Program-made: the position numbers and the translations under genes
NCBI GenBank assembly: GCA_045538075.1
Contig: JAZSQT010000183.1
Span: 1-5,332 of the forward strand
Source: JAZSQT01 sp045538075
GTDB lineage: Bacteria > Chrysiogenota > Deferribacteres > Deferribacterales > Mucispirillaceae
Reading direction: 5' to 3'
DNA length: 5,332 nucleotides
Part shown: positions 1 through 4,058 of the stretch, one piece after another
Position numbering within the stretch: the stretch's first letter is position 1
How the letters are laid out: the number at the start of each line of letters is the position of its first letter
The notes under the pieces: model-generated
The model's database searches: none
Seen by the model: the letters and a program-made list of their open reading frames with translations, nothing else
What the model was told of the DNA's origin: nothing

Positions 1-12
1 AATACCTTTCAT
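1..12 (-). CDS. 5' end of a divergent gene (first four codons, partial)
   Basis: On the minus strand an ATG at 12-10 is followed by AAA GGT ATT (Met-Lys-Gly-Ile) up to the window edge. It is preceded by AAAGGA (23-18) with a 5-nt spacer, an excellent Shine-Dalgarno, and by a perfect TATAAT at 58-53. Only four codons are visible, so the product cannot be named. Genes divergent from modE are often molybdate or tungstate transport genes (family knowledge), which makes that a reasonable but unproven expectation. Confidence 0.5.
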
Positions 13-26
13 AAGTATCCTTTCAA

Positions 27-35
27 TGTTATGAT
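27..35 (+). promoter_or_regulatory. Extended -10 promoter element for modE
   Basis: The sequence TG-T-TATGAT is an extended -10: TG at 27-28, one base, then TATGAT at 30-35 with one mismatch to consensus. Transcription would start near 42, leaving about 30 nt of leader before the ATG at 73. There is no convincing -35, which extended -10 promoters tolerate. The more downstream TATATT at 50-55 would start transcription inside the Shine-Dalgarno and is less suitable. Confidence 0.4.
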
Positions 36-45
36 AAAACCATAA
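29..45. promoter_or_regulatory. Inverted repeat, candidate ModE operator
   Basis: TTATG (29-33) and CATAA (41-45) form a perfect inverted repeat around a 7-nt AT-rich spacer. It overlaps the modE -10 and abuts the predicted start of the divergent transcript, so one bound dimer could block both promoters. E. coli ModE sites are AT-rich inverted repeats with a spacer of similar size, but this one does not match that consensus closely. Assignment to ModE rests on position and is inferred. Confidence 0.35.
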
Positions 46-52
46 TTCTTAT

Positions 53-58
53 ATTATA
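53..58 (-). promoter_or_regulatory. -10 box for the divergent minus-strand gene
   Basis: The minus strand reads TATAAT, a perfect sigma70-type -10. Transcription would start near 46 and give a leader of about 34 nt before the ATG at 12. The -35 is weak: TTGCCA (79-74) is only 15 nt away and TTGCTT is 19 nt away. A weak -35 would fit a regulated promoter. AT-rich DNA produces such boxes by chance, so support comes mainly from the well-placed gene start downstream. Confidence 0.4.
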
Positions 59-59
59 T

Positions 60-63
60 GAGG
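60..63 (+). promoter_or_regulatory. Shine-Dalgarno deciding the modE start
   Basis: GAGG at 60-63 lies 9 nt before the ATG at 73. The alternative in-frame ATG at 58 has only AT-rich sequence upstream with no purine-rich site, and it overlaps the divergent -10. The site therefore favours the ATG at 73. Confidence 0.6.
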
Positions 64-72
64 TTTTATCTT

Positions 73-861
73 ATGGCAAGCAACGATAATCAAATTTTTG
101 GTAGGTTTTGGATAAGTAAAAAAGGTAAAACTATAGCAGGAAAGGGTAGAATAGAATTATTAAAAAAAATAAAAGAAACTGGCTCTATATCTAAAGCAGC
201 AAAATTAATGGCAATGAGTTATAAAGCAGCTTGGGATAGTGTTGATATAATGAATAAATTGTCTGATGAACCTCTTGTTAAAAGAATAAAAGACGGAAAA
301 CAAGGAGGAGGCACAATATTAACTGATAAAGGAAATGAGTTTATAGATTTATACGATAAATATTCTGTAATTTTTAATCATACTCTTAAATTTATGGAAG
401 ATAATCAAGATGGTGAAAAAATAATGAATTATACAAACATTAAAACGTCTGCAGAAAATTCTTTTTTTGGCAATATTATTGATATAGAAAAAGGAGCAGT
501 TTCTGCAATTATTAAAGTCAAAATTAGCGATAATTTTATAATTACATCATCAATATCAAATAGTAGCGTTGATAGAATGGATTTAAAAATAAATAGTCAA
601 GTTTGTTGTCTAATAAATTCTAATCAAATTACAGTTATGGAAAAACGTAACGATATAAAAATTAGTGCAAGAAATATATTTAAAGGAGTAGTAAAAACAG
701 TAAAAAAAGGTGCAGTTAATAGTGAAGTAGAAATAGAATTAAATAAAGGAAATATATTAAATGTATTAGTAACTAACGAAAGTGTAGAGAATATGCAAAT
801 TGCTTACGGATTAGAGATTATTGCCTTTTGTAAAGCCTCGTCAGTAGTCGTTGTTGCTTAA
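73..861 (+). CDS. modE: ModE-type molybdate/tungstate-responsive transcriptional regulator
   Basis: A cytoplasmic DNA-binding protein expected to sense molybdate or tungstate and control oxyanion uptake and molybdoenzyme genes. With the ATG at 73 it has 262 residues, the same length as E. coli ModE. Residues about 20-105 form the LysR-like winged helix-turn-helix, with the ModE signature GSISKAAK, then SYKAAWD, then a glycine-rich wing (GKQGGG) and LTDKG. Two MOP/TOBE oxyanion-binding modules follow: one from about 125 starting TSAENSFFGNI, which parallels TSARNQWFGTI of E. coli, and one from about 198 starting SARNIFKGVV, ending in a beta strand ASSVVVVA. Both modules have the K-G-A turn after the first strand. 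The upstream ATG at 58 would add five residues but lacks a ribosome site. The gene is divergent from a gene starting at 12 and converges on the HD-GYP gene with overlapping stops. An A8 run lies at 162-169. Whether it prefers Mo or W cannot be told. Confidence 0.93.
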   Translation: MASNDNQIFGRFWISKKGKTIAGKGRIELLKKIKETGSISKAAKLMAMSYKAAWDSVDIMNKLSDEPLVKRIKDGKQGGGTILTDKGNEFIDLYDKYSVIFNHTLKFMEDNQDGEKIMNYTNIKTSAENSFFGNIIDIEKGAVSAIIKVKISDNFIITSSISNSSVDRMDLKINSQVCCLINSNQITVMEKRNDIKISARNIFKGVVKTVKKGAVNSEVEIELNKGNILNVLVTNESVENMQIAYGLEIIAFCKASSVVVVA

Positions 862-2048
862 CCGTGAGGGATTTGAGCTTTTATTCTATCATTTAAAAAG
901 GCGTCAAAAACATCATCAGGGTCAACGCCATATTCGTTGTGGTTTACTGCTGAAGCAATTTTTAAATCTGGGTTTTTTGCTAAATTAACGAAACTTCGTT
1001 CGCCTTTTCCGTCCTTGCCTAAAACAATTGCTTTAGGTTTTGATTGGTCTTTAACATTTACTTCGCAGACTATGGCAGTATTACCATCACTTAATTTTAC
1101 CATAGTGCCTACAGGAAAAACACCAATTACACTAACGAATGCTTTAACAACGGAATCATTATATTGCTTGCCCATACCTGCATATATTCTTTTTACTGCT
1201 TCAGTATTATTTGCTGCTCTATAAGATGCCATTTTGCCATTAGTCATTGTTTCATAATCTTCTGCTACAGATAATATTTTTGATATACGAGTAAGATACA
1301 TTTCTTGTAAGCCTGATGGATAACCAGAGCCATCGCAATATTCATGATGTTGGCTAACGGCAACTAAAACTTCTTTATTAATTTGATTATTTCTTTCAAG
1401 AAGTTCATAACCCCAATCAGGGTGTTTTTTTAATACAGAATATTCCATTTCTGTAAGGGCTGTTTGTTTCGTCAATATTCTATCTGGAACACGAGTTATA
1501 CCTATATCATGAAAAATAGAAGCTAACCCTAAATCTATTAATTCTTTACCTTTTAAGCCCATTATTTGACCTATAGATAAAGCTAAAACGCATACATTAA
1601 GGCTATGGGTAAAATCGTCTTGATCTAATTTATGCTTTAAAGGTGTCATTGATGTAAAAACACCAGGAATATCTGTTGCTGTATGGATAATATCTGAAAC
1701 CATAACGTTTAAGGCACTCATATCTGCAAGGCGACCTTTTCTAATGTTATTTATAGTTTGCTCAACGACTATTTTTGCACGATTAACAATTTCGCCAGCA
1801 GCAGCAATGTCTATTGATTTAATATCATCTTCTTTAGGTATTTTTAGTGTTTGGGTTGCTGCCATATCAGCACTGCTACCAACCCAAATATATACGTGTT
1901 CTACGCCAAATTCTGCTAATGCTAAGGCTTTAGATATATCTGTAAGGGGAACTGCGTATTCATTGAATGGAACACCAGCTTTATCGCATCTTACAATAAT
2001 CATACCCGTTTCAACATCGCTTATTTTGACACGTTTAAGAACTGACAA
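858..2048 (-). CDS. HD-GYP domain protein (probable c-di-GMP phosphodiesterase, degenerate at some sites)
   Basis: HD-GYP proteins are metal-dependent hydrolases that break down cyclic di-GMP (or cGAMP in some members) and affect motility and biofilm. Of 396 residues, about 5-60 resemble the DUF3391 N-terminal segment (VKISDVETGMIIV). The HD-GYP core spans about 140-300: H148, HD at 180-181 within HDIG, H209 in KKHP, HHE at 234-236, and the hallmark DGSGYP at 239-244. A beta-rich C-terminal tail begins at about 311 (FPVGTMVKLSDG). Departures from the usual pattern: HDIGK is HDIGI (I184), the late metal-ligand Asp of VADxYD aligns with E263 (VAEDYE), and the following RPY is replaced by KMASY. 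No signal peptide or membrane segment is seen, so it is likely cytoplasmic. The start is TTG, supported by AAAGGTGG upstream and an in-frame TAA just beyond it (2067-2069). It lies 37 nt downstream of the phosphate transporter gene and is probably cotranscribed. Activity is likely but not certain. Confidence 0.9.
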   Translation of the reverse strand: MSVLKRVKISDVETGMIIVRCDKAGVPFNEYAVPLTDISKALALAEFGVEHVYIWVGSSADMAATQTLKIPKEDDIKSIDIAAAGEIVNRAKIVVEQTINNIRKGRLADMSALNVMVSDIIHTATDIPGVFTSMTPLKHKLDQDDFTHSLNVCVLALSIGQIMGLKGKELIDLGLASIFHDIGITRVPDRILTKQTALTEMEYSVLKKHPDWGYELLERNNQINKEVLVAVSQHHEYCDGSGYPSGLQEMYLTRISKILSVAEDYETMTNGKMASYRAANNTEAVKRIYAGMGKQYNDSVVKAFVSVIGVFPVGTMVKLSDGNTAIVCEVNVKDQSKPKAIVLGKDGKGERSFVNLAKNPDLKIASAVNHNEYGVDPDDVFDAFLNDRIKAQIPHG

Positions 2049-2052
2049 TTTA

Positions 2053-2060
2053 CCACCTTT
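2053..2060 (-). promoter_or_regulatory. Strong Shine-Dalgarno for the TTG start of the HD-GYP gene
   Basis: The minus strand reads AAAGGTGG, then TAAA, then TTG at 2048-2046. The AGG core is 7 nt from the start codon. An in-frame stop at 2069-2067 excludes an upstream start, and no ATG occurs before residue 16, which lies inside the conserved N-terminal segment. A TTG start is therefore well supported. Confidence 0.75.
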
Positions 2061-2073
2061 ATTAAGTTAATAA
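2059..2073. repeat. 15-bp perfect palindrome between the transporter and HD-GYP genes
   Basis: TTATTAAGTTAATAA is a perfect palindrome around the central G at 2066. It lies in the 37-nt gap and touches the 5' edge of the HD-GYP Shine-Dalgarno. It could be a protein-binding site or, in the mRNA, a weak all-AU hairpin next to the ribosome site. There is no U-tract, so it is not a terminator. Its core TTAA-N-TTAA is shared with the palindrome at 3786-3800. Chance is possible in such AT-rich DNA. Confidence 0.4.
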
Positions 2074-2085
2074 TTTATCAATTTT

Positions 2086-3738
2086 TTAATTTCTCGGTAA
2101 TAATTGTGATACAGAATACACATCATCACCAGTTTTTTCTAATGTACTTAAAATATCTACGAATAATAATCCAGCATCTAATGAGCAATCGCCAGCATTA
2201 AGTCGCTTAATATGATTTTTCTTAAAAGTTTTTCTTTGTTTATCAATAACTTCTTCTTCATCATCAATATTTACTGCAACTGGTTTATTATCTTTATAAT
2301 ATTCAAATACCTTATTAGCAAAACAACTAACATTATCAAAAATTTCTTTTAATTCATTATTTGCTTCACTACTAAATACAACTTTTTTATCGTCTAATTT
2401 TTGGCTTATCTTGATTAATTTTTCTCCTCGTTCGCCAATTTGTTTAATTTCTTCTATAGCATGGGTTATATTTCTAATATCTTTTTTAGCTTTATCAGAT
2501 AAAGTTTTTGCCGATAATTTTAGTAAAAAGTTATTAATTTCTGTGTCAAAAAGATCAAGATGAGGCGATAAATCTTTTCCAAAAGTTGCTGCTTCTTTAT
2601 CTCCATTAAGTAGAGCTTTTTTAGAATAATCTAAAATATTTAAAGATGTTTCATACATTCTAACTGTTTCTTCTTTTGCAAGACCTACAGCAATTTCTGG
2701 AGTAGAAATCATAGCATCAGATAAGTGAACAATTTTTGGTAATTCTTTCATTTTTGTATCTGGTTTAATGATTCTTTCGCAAAGTTTAGCAAGTAAAGGT
2801 AGAAATGGCAAAAATACTAACGTATTTATAATATTAAACATGGTATGTAAATTTGCTATATGCCTTGCTGCATAAGGATTAGTGCCATCAGTTGCAGTAG
2901 TAAATACATCTCCTGGAGTAATAGCATTAATAAAATCTATAAATGGGTTTAGTAATATAACCATATAGATAACACCAATCGTGTTAAAAAGAAAATGTCC
3001 TAATGCAGCTTGTTTTGCAACTCTGTTAGCATTAAGGGCAGCAATATTTGCAGTAATAGTTGTGCCTATATTTTCTCCCAAAACTAAAGCTGCTGCTGCA
3101 TGAAAATCTAATATACCAGTAGTAGCAAGGGCAATTGTTATACCTATTGTTGCTGATGAACTTTGAACAATTAGAGTTGTAACTGCACCTGCAATAACAG
3201 CTAATATTGGTTGATGCGAAAATTGTGCAAAAATATCTATAAAACTTTGTGATTTTGATAATGGAACAAAGGCTTTAGTCATAATTTCCATACCATAAAA
3301 AAGAAGACCAAAACCAAGTATAATTTCTCCAATATATTTAACAGTAGATTTATTAATAAACAAAATTATGATAGCACCAATTCCAATAGCTGGTAATGCT
3401 ATTGCAGATATTTTAAAAGCTATGATTTGGGCAGTAATAGTAGTGCCTACATTTGCTCCTAAAATAACGCTTAATGCTTGAGTAAGGCTCATCAACCCTG
3501 CATTAACGAAGCCTACAACCATAACAGTAGTAGCAGATGAACTTTGAATAATAGATGTAACAACAGCACCAACAGCAGTGCCAATAATTCTGTTACTTGT
3601 AAGTTTCTCTAAAATCTTTTTTAATCCTTTACCTGATGTTTTTTGCAATCCATCAGACATTAGTTTCATTCCGTAAAGAAATAGTCCTAATCCACCTATT
3701 AATCCAAAAAGGACATTTACAACTTGAGATGTAGTCAT
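2086..3738 (-). CDS. Na+/phosphate cotransporter family protein with C-terminal PhoU-like domain
   Basis: An inner-membrane protein of the NptA/YjbB (PNaS) family, which moves inorganic phosphate with sodium; the E. coli relative YjbB acts in export. It has 550 residues. About 5-320 hold roughly eight or nine hydrophobic segments with two copies of the family hallmark: QSSSAT at 65-70 and 192-197, each followed by a second motif, GANVGTT at 94-100 and GENIGTT at 221-227. Both motifs repeat at an exact offset of 127 residues, the classic internal duplication. Residues about 345-545 are helical and charged, ending LEKTGDDVYSVSQ, as in PhoU domains. The ATG start has AAGGAG five nt upstream. It is the first gene of a likely two-gene unit with the HD-GYP gene, driven by the promoter at 3786-3815. 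Length and motifs are intact. Direction of transport and substrate are inferred from the family. Confidence 0.93.
   Translation of the reverse strand: MTTSQVVNVLFGLIGGLGLFLYGMKLMSDGLQKTSGKGLKKILEKLTSNRIIGTAVGAVVTSIIQSSSATTVMVVGFVNAGLMSLTQALSVILGANVGTTITAQIIAFKISAIALPAIGIGAIIILFINKSTVKYIGEIILGFGLLFYGMEIMTKAFVPLSKSQSFIDIFAQFSHQPILAVIAGAVTTLIVQSSSATIGITIALATTGILDFHAAAALVLGENIGTTITANIAALNANRVAKQAALGHFLFNTIGVIYMVILLNPFIDFINAITPGDVFTTATDGTNPYAARHIANLHTMFNIINTLVFLPFLPLLAKLCERIIKPDTKMKELPKIVHLSDAMISTPEIAVGLAKEETVRMYETSLNILDYSKKALLNGDKEAATFGKDLSPHLDLFDTEINNFLLKLSAKTLSDKAKKDIRNITHAIEEIKQIGERGEKLIKISQKLDDKKVVFSSEANNELKEIFDNVSCFANKVFEYYKDNKPVAVNIDDEEEVIDKQRKTFKKNHIKRLNAGDCSLDAGLLFVDILSTLEKTGDDVYSVSQLLPRN
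3155..3167. repeat. Copy 1 of a 13-bp repeat encoding the second QSSSA motif
   Basis: GATGAACTTTGAA occurs here and again exactly 381 bp away at 3536-3548. On the coding (minus) strand it covers the Gln-Ser-Ser-Ser codons of the C-terminal half. GCAGTAATAGT shows the same 381-bp offset (3050-3060 and 3431-3441). The repeats reflect the internal duplication of the transporter and conserved codon choice, not a mobile element. Confidence 0.75.
3536..3548. repeat. Copy 2 of a 13-bp repeat encoding the first QSSSA motif
   Basis: Identical to 3155-3167 and lying in the N-terminal half of the transporter, at the first QSSSAT. The 381-bp offset equals the 127-residue spacing of the two protein halves. 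Confidence 0.75.
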
Positions 3739-3743
3739 CTAAA

Positions 3744-3749
3744 CTCCTT
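3744..3749 (-). promoter_or_regulatory. Shine-Dalgarno of the Na/Pi transporter gene
   Basis: The minus strand reads AAGGAG, then a 5-nt spacer, then the ATG at 3738-3736. This fixes the transporter start. Confidence 0.75.
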
Positions 3750-3771
3750 AAAATGATTTGTTATAAAAACA

Positions 3772-3783
3772 ATATTCCAATAT
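3772..3783. repeat. Short inverted repeat at the predicted transcription start
   Basis: ATATT-CC-AATAT is a perfect inverted repeat with a 2-nt centre, just downstream of the -10 at 3786-3791 and over the expected start near 3779. It could be an operator. Nine of its bases, ATTCCAATA, recur exactly at 3872-3880. Both observations could be chance. Confidence 0.25.
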
Positions 3784-3785
3784 CC

Positions 3786-3800
3786 ATTTTAATTTAAAAT
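3786..3800. repeat. 15-bp perfect palindrome overlapping the -10 box
   Basis: ATTTTAATTTAAAAT is a perfect palindrome around the T at 3793. It covers the whole -10 (3786-3791) and part of the spacer of the transporter promoter, where a bound repressor would block RNA polymerase. It shares the TTAA-N-TTAA core and the 15-bp size with the palindrome at 2059-2073. No known regulator consensus is matched with confidence. Confidence 0.4.
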
Positions 3801-3815
3801 GTAGCTACTTGTCAA
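3786..3815 (-). promoter_or_regulatory. Sigma70-type promoter of the transporter/HD-GYP unit
   Basis: On the minus strand TTGACA (3815-3810), a perfect -35, is followed by an 18-nt spacer and TAAAAT (3791-3786), a -10 with one mismatch. Transcription would begin near 3779 and give a leader of about 40 nt before the ATG at 3738. This is the best promoter match in the window and the only strong one upstream of the transporter. Confidence 0.65.
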
Positions 3816-3899
3816 ATGAAAGAAAAATAGCTTTAAAGATATTTTATCATATTTTTATCTATAAATAGTAAATTCCAATAAATATTTCAAAAAATAAGG

Positions 3900-3905
3900 T
3901 ATAAT
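3900..3905 (+). promoter_or_regulatory. Isolated TATAAT on the plus strand
   Basis: A perfect -10 hexamer without a usable -35 or TG extension. Any transcript from it would run antisense into the 3' end of the unknown gene. The TTGCTA/TAGCAA stem begins about eight bases downstream. No coding region or terminator follows, so it may be meaningless in AT-rich DNA. Confidence 0.15.
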
Positions 3906-4058
3906 TTATAGATTGCTACGACGATTAAAACTGTCTTTTTCAAATAGCAAATAGATGAGGCATATAGAATTAATTTATTAGTTATTTTTCTTAAGCATTA
4001 TTAAGGGAAGTGAAAGGACGAAGTAATCAAAAACTTTATGATGAAATTTCTGTATCGT

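Larger units (their letters stand above)
3751..4058. other. Gene-free intergenic region of about 300 nt
   Basis: This very AT-rich stretch separates the unknown gene (stop at 4061-4059) from the transporter start. The longest start-to-stop frames lying wholly inside it that I found have under ten codons, so no small gene is supported. It holds the transporter promoter and palindromes near 3772-3815. It also holds an 11-bp palindrome TATAA-T-TTATA (3900-3910), a possible stem TTGCTA (3913-3918) with TAGCAA (3945-3950), and a stem CTTAA (3990-3994) with TTAAG (4001-4005) that has no U-tract in either direction. No convincing terminator for the unknown gene is seen and no riboswitch class is recognised. 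Confidence 0.6.

Noticed and set aside
5..25. Direct repeat CCTTTCA at 5-11 and 19-25
   Set aside because: On the minus strand one copy is the Shine-Dalgarno and the other is the ATG AAA GG start of the divergent gene, so the repeat is explained by translation signals.
937..1224. Plus-strand open frame of 95 codons
   Set aside because: It lies wholly antisense to the HD-GYP gene, whose motifs are unmistakable, and its translation shows no recognisable family.
1744..2070. Plus-strand open frame of 108 codons
   Set aside because: Antisense to the N-terminal part of the HD-GYP gene, with no good ribosome site; the minus-strand frame explains this DNA.
3931..3950. CTGTC and TTGTCA-like pieces resembling Pho box halves upstream of the phosphate transporter
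   Set aside because: No tandem 11-bp spaced repeat as in a real Pho box; the TGTCAA at 3810-3815 is better explained as the -35 of the minus-strand promoter.
3990..4005. Stem CTTAA/TTAAG as a terminator for the unknown gene
   Set aside because: On the minus strand the stem is followed by A residues and on the plus strand by GGGAAG, so the U-tract of an intrinsic terminator is missing; the stem is also only five AU-rich pairs.
4017..4050. Weak hairpin AAATTT/AAAGTTT running into a T5 just after the unknown gene's stop (minus strand)
   Set aside because: Six pairs including a G-U and no GC pairs, with the T-run inside the stem; too weak to call a terminator.
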